NCBI RefSeq assembly: GCF_005473905.2
Contig: NZ_CP061336.1
Location: 4,084,501 to 4,148,500, forward strand
Source: Ruminiclostridium herbifermentans
Lineage (GTDB): Bacteria > Bacillota > Clostridia > Acetivibrionales > DSM-1351
Reading direction: 5' to 3'
DNA length: 64,000 bases
Under the pieces are notes generated by a model. That model made no database searches. It was not told where the DNA came from and worked only from the letters and a program-made list of their open reading frames with translations. Numbering within the stretch: the stretch's first letter is position 1; each line of letters starts with the position of its first letter. A program made the position numbers and the translations under genes. Positions 44,986 through 54,540 of the stretch are shown one piece after another.

Positions 44986-45552
44986 TTATTTTGTATAAGT
45001 TCTGAAGTAATCATCAACTAACTTATTATATTTATTAGATAAATCCTTTACTCTAGCATTCACGTCATTATACTTTGATGATGATCGGTCTAGAAGCTCT
45101 TCTTTTTCCTCTTCATTTATTTCCATAATATTTTTGCTTATAGTTAATAAGTCGCTATTCATACTTTTCAATAACTCTGTCGCTTTTTCTCTATTTAAAG
45201 TTTCTTCTACATTTGCTAAATTAGAAAACAGAGGATCATATGATAAAGTCAGCAAATTATGCATATTAACCTTTAATTCACTTACACTTACTGCTGAACC
45301 AAAATGATAACATATATGATTTACAAATAATGCATATTTCTTTCCATCATTACCACCGCTATTAATGTATTTATCTACAACCTCAGACAGGCGACGTACT
45401 TCATACCATTCAGCGTACATTTGTCGTACATCTTCTTTTTTTAATTTTTGGTTCTGCATATTTAAATAAACACTATTTATTATTGATATTAAAAGAAATA
45501 TAGCCATTACTACACAAATAATAGTCGATTTTTTGCTGCTGAGTTTTACCAT
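44986..45552 (-). CDS. Membrane-anchored coiled-coil protein
   Basis: 188 aa. One N-terminal transmembrane helix (TIICVVMAIFLLISIINSVYL), then an extracytoplasmic helical body with EDVRQMYAEWYEVRRLSEVV and a C-terminal coiled coil (NEEEKEELLDRSSSKYNDVN). ATG at 45552 is preferred, with a GGGGGA site upstream. No family recognised. Confidence 0.6.
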   Translation of the reverse strand: MVKLSSKKSTIICVVMAIFLLISIINSVYLNMQNQKLKKEDVRQMYAEWYEVRRLSEVVDKYINSGGNDGKKYALFVNHICYHFGSAVSVSELKVNMHNLLTLSYDPLFSNLANVEETLNREKATELLKSMNSDLLTISKNIMEINEEEKEELLDRSSSKYNDVNARVKDLSNKYNKLVDDYFRTYTK

Positions 45553-45732
45553 TGTTAATATCCCCCATATCCTCAAACATTTTGAATGCAATTTATTGTA
45601 TATATTTTACTATAATAGCTAATGTTATTCAAGTTACAATTCATTAACAATTACTATCAAGCAGATTTAGACCTAATATATTATGTGATTTTAAAATTAC
45701 TATATTTTGATATATTTCTATTATTATAAATA

Positions 45733-45771
45733 ATAGCACAGAGCAGAAAACTATATTCTACTCTGTGCTAT
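45733..45771 (-). terminator. Rho-independent terminator of the secreted protein gene
   Basis: ATAGCACAGAG pairs with CTCTGTGCTAT (11 bp) with a 17-base loop and AT-rich tail, starting 6 bp past the stop of the 45777 gene. Confidence 0.85.
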
Positions 45772-45776
45772 CAGAA

Positions 45777-47219
45777 CTAAGGAATTGCTGTATAATTGAG
45801 TTGGAAATTCTGTGAAACTGATGTTGTCGAAGGTACAGACTTGTCGTACACGTCAAATTTTAACTGAAGAGCACCTACTGTACTCACCGATGTACCAGAA
45901 GTACTTTCGTACTGAAGGAGAGCTTGATAAATATAATAATCTCCGTTGAGGATTTGTCCACCATGATCTGTACACTCTTCAAACTCATATTTAGCTAATT
46001 TCTGACCAACGGCAACAGTTTTTCTATCGGATAGAGATACTGCCCCACCTCCGAGTGTAACTTCTCCTGATTGAGATGTTAACGTATTAAAATAGCCAAG
46101 TATCGTATTCAAAGTCGAACCATACGGTAAAGTTGATACTACTTTTTTACCTAACGATGCAGTTATTGTATCATATAAGCTTTTAATTCCTTTTATATAC
46201 GAAGTATAATCATACATTCTTCCTTCTTGGAAAGTGCGAACAAAGGTTGACTTGTCTCCACATCCAAAGTTAATTTGAAGATTTCTATAAGAAAAAACAT
46301 TATTTCCATAATAAGTATAATTACCAACCTGTGTATGCTCTGCAACCTTAAAAGCAGCTGTCCATGTTGAATCTTGTGAAGCTACATTAACATGCTTATA
46401 CTCAAGATATGGTAGTGAATAACACTGCGTATAATCATTTCCTACATAGAAAGCTTTATAGTATGTAGTTGGATTTGCCCAAGTTGAATAACCACCTAGT
46501 GCTCTTTTTTTAGTTGTTGGTATTCCAAGCTTTTGCATTATCTCTTTGTCTGTAGAAATATTTTTTATTTCTGTAGGCTTAGCAAGCTCTGTAAACCAAT
46601 ATAAATCATTTTTAGAATCCCCTTCAGAAAATGCATTAGCATTTAGTTGTTCTAATACCTTAGGAAGCTCTATTTCAAAAAAAAGAATATCTTTATTAGA
46701 ATCTAATAGATACATTTTCAAATGAGGCTTTTCATTTATTTCATTTTTTACTAATAGATTATCTTTTGAACTATCATTAAATATTTCAAAAAGTAATATT
46801 TTAAAGTTTCCAGTTAAATCTTCAAGATTTCCAACAATACTGTTCATACCATTTTGGGCTTTAAAACCTGCATAAAGACTACCAGATGCTGAAATATCAC
46901 TCTTTTCACCTGAATATTTTGCATTTGCATCAAAAGAAATCGTACTACCATTTAAATTTAGATTCTTGATTTGTAAATCTACAGTCTTATAACTGCTACA
47001 ACTTTCCTTTGGCTGTCTTTCAGATTCTGGACCAGTCATTGCCTTGTTAAAGTCTTCGACAGAAAGAGCTATACCTTTTTCTGTAATTGTTTGGCTGATA
47101 TCGCTATTATCCTGAACCGTGCTAAACTCAACATCTTCAGCCAATGCTGGTATTGAAGAAGTTGCTAATAACGTAGATGCTAAAATTGCAATCATAACTA
47201 GCATACTAATTTTTTTCAT
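45777..47219 (-). CDS. Large secreted protein of unknown function
   Basis: 480 aa from the ATG at 47219 (GGAGGTTT upstream). Signal peptide KKISMLVMIAILASTLLATS ... ALAED. The N-terminal half is beta-rich (VDLQIKNLNLNGSTISFDAN, SGSLYAGFKAQ), the C-terminal half is aromatic-rich with YYGNNVFSYRNLQINFGCGD and TVAVGQKLAKYEFEECTDHGG. No catalytic motif recognised. A membrane-anchored protein and a secreted metacaspase follow downstream in the same direction; whether they work together is unknown. Confidence 0.75.
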   Translation of the reverse strand: MKKISMLVMIAILASTLLATSSIPALAEDVEFSTVQDNSDISQTITEKGIALSVEDFNKAMTGPESERQPKESCSSYKTVDLQIKNLNLNGSTISFDANAKYSGEKSDISASGSLYAGFKAQNGMNSIVGNLEDLTGNFKILLFEIFNDSSKDNLLVKNEINEKPHLKMYLLDSNKDILFFEIELPKVLEQLNANAFSEGDSKNDLYWFTELAKPTEIKNISTDKEIMQKLGIPTTKKRALGGYSTWANPTTYYKAFYVGNDYTQCYSLPYLEYKHVNVASQDSTWTAAFKVAEHTQVGNYTYYGNNVFSYRNLQINFGCGDKSTFVRTFQEGRMYDYTSYIKGIKSLYDTITASLGKKVVSTLPYGSTLNTILGYFNTLTSQSGEVTLGGGAVSLSDRKTVAVGQKLAKYEFEECTDHGGQILNGDYYIYQALLQYESTSGTSVSTVGALQLKFDVYDKSVPSTTSVSQNFQLNYTAIP

Positions 47220-47231
47220 ATAAACCTCCAT

Positions 47232-48020
47232 AGTTTTATGTAATATATAATTTATGGTACTATCTAGAATGCACCCTTGGTTCTTACTATATAGTAATTC
47301 CAGTTCAGAAAGTTTACTATAATAGAATTATATTTTACTTATTTTGATATTGTTTGCATGCAAATTACATTTATGATAACAATAGTAAATTTTTTAGTCA
47401 ACCCAAATGTTTTTTCATTTATTTACATATTTTCACTAATCTAGTTTTATTTTGATTATATTCACCAATTTCTCCTTCCCCTATAAGTTTAAGACGTAGA
47501 GTTTGCTTTTGTTCTGCTGCAGATAATTTTTCACTTCTTATAATACGTTAAAACTATATCCATCTATAGGTAATAGTACCCGTTCACTTACTTTTTGAGC
47601 TATTTTTACTAATATTTATAAATGTTTTTGCTTAGAAAAAGGGCAACTCAAAGTGAAATAATGCTACTTCAAGTTATCTCTTTTTCATTTACTTATATAC
47701 TTTAATTAATTTCACACTCATAGCGTAATTCGGTAATAGCTCCGCGTGGTTCTACTATTTCTTGCATCCCTGCTATTCTGTTGGTGTCTTTTCAAGCGGA
47801 ACACCATATACTATCCATTTTAATAGAATTTAGAAAAGGTTCCAAGTTGCAATCTATCGCAGCGAAATATTCTATTCCATTTTACAAAAAGTAAAACTTT
47901 TGTTTTTCTTGAACACTCATAATTTTCATTATTCATCATTAAAGCCATAAGTTGTACCTCAATTGAATAGAATTAACAATACCCTTAAATAAGAGGCTTA
48001 AATAAGAGTAAGTTTACAAA
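47232..48020. other. Intergenic region with gene remnants
   Basis: 789 bp, AT-rich. Apart from the relic at 47419-47546, a minus-strand frame ending at 47702 reads GMQEIVEPRGAITELRYECE with no start; it may be another gene end. Nothing else recognised. Confidence 0.4.
47419..47546 (-). pseudogene. Short gene remnant
   Basis: A 42-codon open frame with no start codon reads IIRSEKLSAAEQKQTLRLKL and IGEYNQNKTRLVKICK before its stop. Charged and protein-like, bounded upstream by a stop. Probably the C-terminal end of a lost gene; family not recognised. Confidence 0.35.
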
Positions 48021-48413
48021 TTACAACATCCTAAATTCAGCCTGCATTACTGCCTCTTCTTCTGAATGCCATAATGCCTCCATTTCCTCTTTGGTTGCAA
48101 TGGGGAAGTCCTTTGGTTCTTTCTCTCCCTGCTGTATGGGTGCTAAGTGAGGAATAATGTCTCTGCACAGTTTCTGATTCGGACAGGTCATTATAAACCC
48201 ACCATATATAGATTCACAAATCAGCCTGTCACACATATCTGTCATGATAATCTTATCTGCAGTATAAGCATTATTTCCAATAAAGTTTGCAATGTTCTCT
48301 GCAGTCATTGGAAACATATAATCAGTATGCATTCCATTATCGCCTTTTTTATATACACAGGCATATCCTAGATTTCCATCTTCCTGTAATTCATATAATT
48401 CTTCTGTTGTCAT
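48021..48413 (-). CDS. Small protein of unknown function next to a recombinase remnant
   Basis: 130 aa: MTTEELYELQEDGNLGYACV, HTDYMFPMTAENIANFIGNN, MTCPNQKLCRDIIPHLAP. No domain recognised; four Cys. GGAG lies upstream of the ATG. Genes of this sort accompany recombinases in Clostridia mobile elements. Upstream of it a second short frame (MRIKTEGAIRNFSRNNHYRN, 36 aa, from about 48576) overlaps the recombinase end and might be translated. Confidence 0.65.
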   Translation of the reverse strand: MTTEELYELQEDGNLGYACVYKKGDNGMHTDYMFPMTAENIANFIGNNAYTADKIIMTDMCDRLICESIYGGFIMTCPNQKLCRDIIPHLAPIQQGEKEPKDFPIATKEEMEALWHSEEEAVMQAEFRML

Positions 48414-48562
48414 CTTCTTTCTCCACTTCCTATTTATAATGATATTAAAACAGTTGCTGCTATCACAAAGTGTTGTTGCTAAACATAGAAAAACCGCAGC
48501 TGCTGTACTGGCAGTTACGGTAATGGTTATTCCTACTAAAATTACGTATTGCGCCTTCCGTT

Positions 48563-49762
48563 TTAATCCTCATAGCACTCCACTTCCTCCGTCATAACAA
48601 TCCCAGAGTGAAACTGTATTTCTATTTTCATTCCTTTGGAGACTCTGATTGAGTTAATCAGCCTTTTCACAAGCTCTTGGTCGAAGTCTCGCACTTGTGG
48701 GTTTACCGTGGTTATGGCTTTGTCCAGTGCCTCTACTCTTTGTTGGTAGTTCTCTGCCTTTTTCTGTGCTTGTACATGCTGTATTTTTGCCTTTTTTAGT
48801 TCGTTTATCTGATCTGATATGTGTTTGTAGGCATTGTCAAAATCATCGCTTACAGCTCCTTGTTTTGCATTGTCTTCGATGAGCTTCAGCATCTGCTTTT
48901 GCAGTTCCTCGATTTGGGCATCATATTCGGTTGTAATTCCCCCGGTGCTGTAGTTTCCTATTACCCGGATAACATTCTCACGAAATGTTTTGATAAAGTC
49001 TCCGTTGTTTTCTACTACTTTGTTGATGGCTTTCATTATTGCATCGTGGAGTTGCTCTTCCTTCAAGGTTGGGGAGTTTTTGCATTTGGAGCTTGTTCCG
49101 CTTTTCAGCCTATCCTCGCATCGCCATACCGCTGTTTTTTGTCCATATTTTGACCAGGTCTGCCTGCGGTAAGCATGACCGCATTCTGCACACACCAGAA
49201 GTTCGGTTAGTACATATTTGGAGCTGTATTTGCTCTTTTCTTTTTTCGCTTTATTTGATTTTCTAGTTACTGCAGCTTTATTAAGGCTTGCCCGCCTTGC
49301 TTTCTCCACCTGTACTTGATGGAATAACTCCTTCGGTATAATTGCCTCATGGTTATCTTCAATATAGTATTGCGGAGCATATCCTTCATTTTTTACTTTC
49401 TTCTTTGTCAGAAAATCTATAGTGTAGGTTTTTTGCATACAGGCATCTCCGCAGAATTTTTCATTGGAGAGCATTCCATCGATTGTTCCAGGATGCCAGT
49501 GCTCCAGCCCTGTTACTGTTTTGATTCTGTCTGCTTCTAGTCCCTTGGCTATCTGAATTATGCTTTTGCCCTCCAGATATTCTCTAAAAATCCGTTTCAC
49601 TATAACAGCTTCTTCCGGCACTATCACAAGGTTTCCATCTTTGTCTTTGGTATACCCTAAAAATTTTGTATGATTGACGGATATGATTCCGTTTTCAAAC
49701 CGTCTTGTTAATCCCCAGCGTGTATTTTCACTGATGTTCCTGCTTTCCTCCTGTGTTGAGGC
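48563..49762 (-). pseudogene. Large serine recombinase lacking its catalytic domain
   Basis: From about 49760 the frame gives QEESRNISENTRWGLTRRFE, IVPEEAVIVKRIFREYLEG, a zinc ribbon (CAECGHAYRRQ ... WRCED ... CKN) and a coiled coil, i.e. the recombinase and C-terminal domains of a large serine recombinase. The ~130-residue N-terminal domain with the catalytic serine is absent; an ATG at 49852 only fuses unrelated sequence (RGGRFRPPKATPF) to it. The break lies beside a GC-rich hairpin. Not able to catalyse recombination. Confidence 0.85.
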
Positions 49763-49815
49763 AGGGAAATGATAGAAATACGCGAAATTATTCTGATTTA
49801 AAAAGGGGGTCGCTT

Positions 49816-49837
49816 TAGGGGGTCGGAAACGACCCCC
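49816..49837. repeat. GC-rich hairpin at the recombinase break
   Basis: AGGGGGTCG-GAAA-CGACCCCCT is a perfect 9-bp stem with a GAAA loop in very AT-rich DNA; GGGGGTCG occurs once more at 49804-49811. It marks the point where the recombinase 5' end is missing. Confidence 0.7.
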
Positions 49838-49910
49838 TCTCCAAAGCCGCATAGAAACTGGATTTTAGAAACATGGCTGAAACTAATTTTGCTATGTTTA
49901 TTAAAGTCAA

Positions 49911-50567
49911 TTACTTGAGGTCAATTCTATTTATGTAATCATTAACATCACATCTTAGAAAACCATATCCAACCTCTACAAAGAAGTCTTTAAGCTCACG
50001 AGGAAATTTTCTCCCCAGCTTACTTTCATAGTCATGAATATCATTATGGTTTAATCGAAAAAATACATTTTTGTTATTCCATATATCCTTGTCCTTTGGG
50101 TCCTCAAATATATATTCTTTTAAAAAATCGAATCTCCCCATATTTTCTAACGATTCACTAAATCTTTGTATAATATACTTGTAGAAATTTTGAAATATCC
50201 TTTTTCCTGTTACTCCTTTTTCCCATTCCACTATAGGGCATTCGCCATCTTTCATATTTCCAGTATCAAGACAGAACTGCCACTCATCACAGTTTTCGAT
50301 TACCAAAAATTTATTAGGCAAGCCTAAATCCCTTCTTCTTTCAGTCTCTTTCACACAAACCAGTGATTTATCTTTACCAACGCCTATTATAAAAACTCCA
50401 CTAAGACTGCCATGACCATAATTTTTCAAAAACCACTTATAGCTATTAGGCAGTTGAATATTAAGTTGTTTTTCTATTTCAACAACTTGGTCATCATTCG
50501 CACCACCGACAAAGAAAGCATCAGTTCCAGCATTTTTAATTAGCTCAACAATTCTATCTTGTTCCAT
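49911..50567 (-). CDS. SUKH (SMI1/KNR4) immunity-type protein
   Basis: 218 aa. A SUKH domain (residues ~1-150) shows VEIEKQLNIQLPNSYKWFLKNYGHGSL, GVGKDKSLVCVKE and NKFLVIENCDEWQFCLDTG. A second, partial SUKH-like start (IHDYESKLGRKFPRELKDFF) ends the protein, suggesting a truncated tandem domain. SUKH proteins commonly neutralise polymorphic or contact toxins by binding them; no cognate toxin is adjacent. ATG at 50567 has GGAGG upstream. Confidence 0.85.
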   Translation of the reverse strand: MEQDRIVELIKNAGTDAFFVGGANDDQVVEIEKQLNIQLPNSYKWFLKNYGHGSLSGVFIIGVGKDKSLVCVKETERRRDLGLPNKFLVIENCDEWQFCLDTGNMKDGECPIVEWEKGVTGKRIFQNFYKYIIQRFSESLENMGRFDFLKEYIFEDPKDKDIWNNKNVFFRLNHNDIHDYESKLGRKFPRELKDFFVEVGYGFLRCDVNDYINRIDLK

Positions 50568-50616
50568 TTTCAAATCCTCCAAGTGATTAATTTAAGGGAG
50601 CGTTCCTCCACTTACA

Positions 50617-51084
50617 TCATTTGGTAAACATACAAAAAAGCACAACAATTGCAATCAGAAATCCGAAAGCAACGGCATGAGGAATTATCGACGAATTAGG
50701 GTTATCTTTATATATTGGAATTGGGGTTGAAGGCTTATTGGTCTCTTTTTCCGCTTTTGAGATTTCGGCTGGGGCATAAATGGTTTTTCGATACAACGCT
50801 AGTGGATCATCGCAACGAATAATTCGCTCATGAAAATAAATAATCCATTCTTCATCCGATTTATCACAATAATCTGATTCATTCGCATCATCTTCATGTG
50901 CAATTAAGTTTCTAATATGGCGGTATCTCTTTAGCATCTGCAAATCCGTATCAAACCCGACAATTCTCCATGCATTATAGCCACACTTTTCCATGTTTTC
51001 TATATATGTAGAAATTCCTTTGTCGCTGTGAAACAAATCTTTGCAAAGATTGTCAAGTCTTTTATACTGCTGAAAAAATGACAT
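50617..51084 (-). CDS. Tail-anchored protein of unknown function (DUF6548-like)
   Basis: 155 aa. N-terminal helical region (SFFQQYKRLDNLCKDLFHSD, CGYNAWRIVGFDTDLQMLKR, RHIRNLIAHEDD) followed by a linker and a C-terminal transmembrane helix (AVAFGFLIAIVVLFCMF). ATG at 51084, with GGGAGG six bases upstream, is preferred over 51090. The domain name is from memory and unverified. Lies 49 bp upstream of the SUKH gene, possibly co-transcribed. Confidence 0.65.
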   Translation of the reverse strand: MSFFQQYKRLDNLCKDLFHSDKGISTYIENMEKCGYNAWRIVGFDTDLQMLKRYRHIRNLIAHEDDANESDYCDKSDEEWIIYFHERIIRCDDPLALYRKTIYAPAEISKAEKETNKPSTPIPIYKDNPNSSIIPHAVAFGFLIAIVVLFCMFTK

Positions 51085-51227
51085 ATCCATCCTCCCTAAA
51101 AAAATTTGTATTTACAAGATAAACTCGGCACCAAATTGAAACTTAATAAACATATTTTAAAATGATTAATCTCCTACGTTCTAATCACGTCTCAATGTGC
51201 CTTGAATTGTTTCCACTATTGTATCTT

Positions 51228-51612
51228 GTTCTGTTGCAAAAACTTTTGACTCTTCTACAACACCTATGTTAAAATCATATCCTATTATTGGTAATGAGTA
51301 AATGCTTTATGAAATCAAATCTATAAATATACCGCCACAGAAGTTGCTATTATAGAAGAACAATATTGTGGTAATTTATCTTGTAAAGTAAAGCATCGCA
51401 TGGTCAAATACCTCTAAACAATATAATCGAACAGGATCACAGGCACATCAAACGAGTCACCAATTCTATGCTTGGTTTTAAGAATTTCAGCTCCGCCTGT
51501 TAGATTATTGCTGGAGTTGAAACCCTTCACACGATACATAAAGGGCGAGCTGGCACATCAAATATAACAGATGAGTTATATTGATTAACCAGCTTTTTGG
51601 TATTGCATAAAA
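51228..51612. mobile_element. Internally deleted IS6-family relic
   Basis: Left end TTCTGTTGCAAAAACTTTTGACTC and internal sequence match the relics at 52849 and 54541, including the end of the transposase (ACAGGATCACAGGCACATCAA). Most of the transposase gene is deleted, and the right terminal repeat is not evident. Confidence 0.7.
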
Positions 51613-51678
51613 TAACTATGACCATTGTTTTATATTTTTGATATATAAATAGGTTAGATTTTCTATAGTTCCTGTGAG

Positions 51679-51891
51679 TCATTTATGTGGACATAGATTG
51701 AACTCTAATCCAAAAAACTTCCCTGATGCCGTATAGTTATTCTTATACGCACCAGCAGCAATCAACAAGACAGTTGCTGCAGGAATGATCATTTTAAGCA
51801 ACCCCACTGTTTCATCCTTCGAAAAACCTATCGCCCAAGTATCTGCTATTGTCATCTCTTCCCTCTCGTGTAGCTTCTTTTCGCAATCCAT
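51679..51891 (-). CDS. Small membrane protein
   Basis: 70 aa: an acidic N-terminus (DCEKKLHEREEMTIADTWAI) and one hydrophobic segment (LLKMIIPAATVLLIAAGAY). AAGGAGA sits five bases before the ATG. Divergent from the XRE-type regulator gene, from which it may be controlled. Confidence 0.55.
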   Translation of the reverse strand: MDCEKKLHEREEMTIADTWAIGFSKDETVGLLKMIIPAATVLLIAAGAYKNNYTASGKFFGLEFNLCPHK

Positions 51892-51949
51892 AAAAAATCT
51901 CCTTATATTTATGTCTCATCTTTATTTTTCTAAAACAACACTTTATACT

Positions 51950-51962
51950 ATGTATTATAGCA
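51950..51962 (-). promoter_or_regulatory. Extended -10 promoter for the small membrane protein
   Basis: On the minus strand TGCTATAAT (TGn extended -10; TATAAT at 51959-51954), about 60 bases before the start at 51891. No clear -35. Confidence 0.4.
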
Positions 51963-52025
51963 GTATTTTTAAAATTTAATAGTTGACAAATAATCAATAT
52001 ATGTCCCAACTAAAAGGAGATAATT

Positions 52026-52601
52026 ATGGGTCGCAAAAAAATAGAAAAGGTACCTATTGACTGTAATATTTTAGACGAGGCGTTGAAAAAAAGAAAACTA
52101 AGCATCAACAAACTTACGGATGACAAAAAAGACTATTATATTGGCGTAACAAGAAGAACAATCAGTCGTGCTCGTCATGATGGATATATCAATCCAGAAA
52201 TTCTCGACAAGATTGGTGAACAGCTAAATGTCAACCCTTATTGGCTTACAGGACAAGGCTTGAATGTTTTACCCAGTATGAAAAAGAACTCTGAGTACTG
52301 CAAAACCGAAAACCATCCCTATAAAAAAGTTGCACAAAAAATAAATCTTTCCCACCATTTTCAAGAATTGCTTATACTGCATGGCGTTTCTTATGAACAA
52401 TTCAACTCACTTTCTGAGGCAACTCAGCACGGTTTCGAAATGGAAATCGATTTAGTCATCCAAATGGTTATTATTAAATATTTTTCGCCACACGCCAAAC
52501 CGGATGATGTATTTTTATCCAATGAAGATTTGTATGAAATGTCTTGTGATGTATTGTCCAGTGAAACATATAAAAAATTATTCAATTTACTTGAATTATA
52601 A
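52026..52601 (+). CDS. XRE-type helix-turn-helix regulator
   Basis: 191 aa. The N-terminal ~75 residues are an HTH: LDEALKKRKLSINKLTDDKK, TRRTISRARHDGYINPEILD, KIGEQLNVNPYWLTG. The C-terminal part is helical (HHFQELLILHGVSYEQFNSL) and may bind a ligand. AAAGGAGA precedes the ATG. The only plus-strand gene in the island, divergent from the small membrane protein gene. Confidence 0.8.
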   Translation: MGRKKIEKVPIDCNILDEALKKRKLSINKLTDDKKDYYIGVTRRTISRARHDGYINPEILDKIGEQLNVNPYWLTGQGLNVLPSMKKNSEYCKTENHPYKKVAQKINLSHHFQELLILHGVSYEQFNSLSEATQHGFEMEIDLVIQMVIIKYFSPHAKPDDVFLSNEDLYEMSCDVLSSETYKKLFNLLEL

Positions 52602-52650
52602 TCCAATAGGCAAAATGCCTCTGTCATTATAAACTGATCTTATACGCATT

Positions 52651-52710
52651 TCCACAACGAATGGCATCGTGGAATTCAAGTCCGGATTGATTATGGATGT
52701 GGATGAATAA
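52651..52710 (+). pseudogene. C-terminal end of a serine recombinase gene
   Basis: The frame TNGIVEFKSGLIMDVDE ends at 52710 and matches the C-terminus of the recombinase ending at 29909 (TVEFKSDLTVDVEE). Only about 20 codons remain, so another recombinase-bearing element once stood here. Confidence 0.6.
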
Positions 52711-52727
52711 TGTCCGAAAATGAGCAA

Positions 52728-52757
52728 GGCACTCTACAAAATCAAACGTAGGGTGCC
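52728..52757 (+). terminator. Hairpin after the recombinase remnant
   Basis: GGCACTCTAC pairs with GTAGGGTGCC (10 bp, one G-T). No T run follows, so it may be a former terminator or an element end. Confidence 0.5.
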
Positions 52758-52848
52758 TCGGTGCTATATGCCAAAAATATCTCTTCTGAGTAGTTTATAA
52801 CTATTAGTTTCTTGTGTTATCAGCGGAGCCATTGTATCGCGTAAAAAA

Positions 52849-53358
52849 GGGTTCTGTTGCAAAATTTTTGACTCTTCTACAACACCTATGTCAAAATCAT
52901 ATCCTATTATTTGTAAGGAGTAAATGCTTTATAAAATCAAATCTATTTAAATGGAAACACTACGAATCGAGCATCATTATTTTGTGTGTTCGTTGGTATT
53001 TGAAATACAGTCTCTCATTTCGAGATTTAGCTGAAATAATGCAAGAAAGAGGCCTAAGTGACATCCTTACACCATCTATCGCTTGGTTCTTCAGTATTCG
53101 CCTATTCTGAGTAATTTGAAGAACAATATTTTGGTAACTTATCTTGTAAAGTAGAGCATCGCATTTCAGCTCCGCCTGTTCTATTATTGCCACCCTTCAC
53201 ATGATATATAAAGGACAAGCTGGCACATCAAATAAAACAGATGAAGTTATATTGATTAACCAGCTTTTTGGTATTGCATAAAATATTAGTGAAATAAAAG
53301 TCATTTTGCCTTATTACAAAAATCCACTCAGTTCCCAACGTTATTTGCAACAGAACCA
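52849..53358 (+). mobile_element. IS6-family relic
   Basis: Terminal repeats GGTTCTGTTGCAAA (52850) and TTTGCAACAGAACC (ending 53357). Inside, FKWKHYESSIIILCVRWYLK and YSLSFRDLAEIMQERGLS match the start of IS6-family transposases, then the sequence jumps to the 3' end. About 510 bp of an expected ~800. Confidence 0.85.
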
Positions 53359-53462
53359 GCCATAGTATATCCTTGCTTTGCCGGTATATCCAATGAATTT
53401 TGTTTTTTGAACGTAAATTCGTTGACTAAAGCTATCCAACTATGTAAACTAAATACTTAATT

Positions 53463-54440
53463 CTAATAGTTCGCTCGCAAACTCATCTGCTTTTTTTCGA
53501 TTTTAATATCATCATAACCATAATATTCTAATAACAGTTTAATACCTCTTACCACCGTTTCATTTATATTAGTAGGAGAAATGTAAATAGCTCTTATAGG
53601 TAAATTTTTATCAAATTTAACTGTTATGCATGATCTAATAGTATCCGGTGTGGAATAGAAACCTTTATCAATATGTTCTAATTTTTCTTTTGGATTAGTA
53701 TTCTTACAGAAATCAATTACAAATCGATACTCGTTCTCGTAAATAAATTCAGCTCTTTTAAAAATATGTGAAAAATTACGAATTGTATTTGAAAAATAGA
53801 CATATAAGCCAGACCGTTTCTTCTGTTCATCAACACTATAGCTCTCAGCAATTTCAGGTAACGATATTTCTATCATCTTTCTTATTAGCTTTTTTTTCGA
53901 TGATTCATCATATAGACATCTGAATTGCCGAATATTAACTTCACGCATTGCCTTAGGATTGTTACTTAGGTCTACTTTCTTACTAAACATATCATATAAT
54001 TCTGCTTTGTCGAATTCAATGCATATTCCCGAACTATTTGAATAATAATTCCACATTGGTATAGAGTCACTTATGGTACTCATCGATAAAATATAAAATG
54101 AACGATACCAACCATCATTAAGATTTGAAATATATTCTTTTACTCGTTCGTTGTAATATTCTTGCATTTCTATAAGAATTTCATTATATTTCGTATTAGG
54201 TTCTCGCTCTTTTAACATTTCTTTTGCAGTTGATATCACCATTTTTAAACATTCAATGTACTCATATCTATCATTCATAAATGTACAATCAGTTAGTCTA
54301 ATACTATTATTTTCAATAATTGAATGCAATGCACTCACGCTAGTGAAATGATATACATTATGGATCTCTTCATTATTAGTTTCTAATTGTACCTCTTGTT
54401 CTATTTGTTGAATAACTTTTTTTGACAGAGAATTTATCAT
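53463..54440 (-). CDS. DUF2971 protein
   Basis: 325 aa with the DUF2971 pattern: VYHFTSVSALHSIIENNSIR, TDCTFMNDRYEYIECL, WYRSFYILSMS, DSIPMWNYYSNSSGICIEF, and IFKRAEFIYENEYRFVI. Biochemical function unknown; genes of this family are frequent in phage-defence islands and the fold has been compared with ADP-ribosyltransferases. Stands alone between two IS6 relics. Confidence 0.85.
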   Translation of the reverse strand: MINSLSKKVIQQIEQEVQLETNNEEIHNVYHFTSVSALHSIIENNSIRLTDCTFMNDRYEYIECLKMVISTAKEMLKEREPNTKYNEILIEMQEYYNERVKEYISNLNDGWYRSFYILSMSTISDSIPMWNYYSNSSGICIEFDKAELYDMFSKKVDLSNNPKAMREVNIRQFRCLYDESSKKKLIRKMIEISLPEIAESYSVDEQKKRSGLYVYFSNTIRNFSHIFKRAEFIYENEYRFVIDFCKNTNPKEKLEHIDKGFYSTPDTIRSCITVKFDKNLPIRAIYISPTNINETVVRGIKLLLEYYGYDDIKIEKKQMSLRANY

Positions 54441-54540
54441 AGCTTTACCTTATAGAACGAATCATAAGAAAATTCATTCTATATCTTTTCTTTCTATAAT
54501 ATATTTCATAAATATGATTATACACTATTCTACACCCTTA

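Noticed and set aside
48563-49852. Intact recombinase gene starting at 49852
   Set aside because: The first ~30 residues are unrelated sequence from the hairpin region and the catalytic domain is missing.
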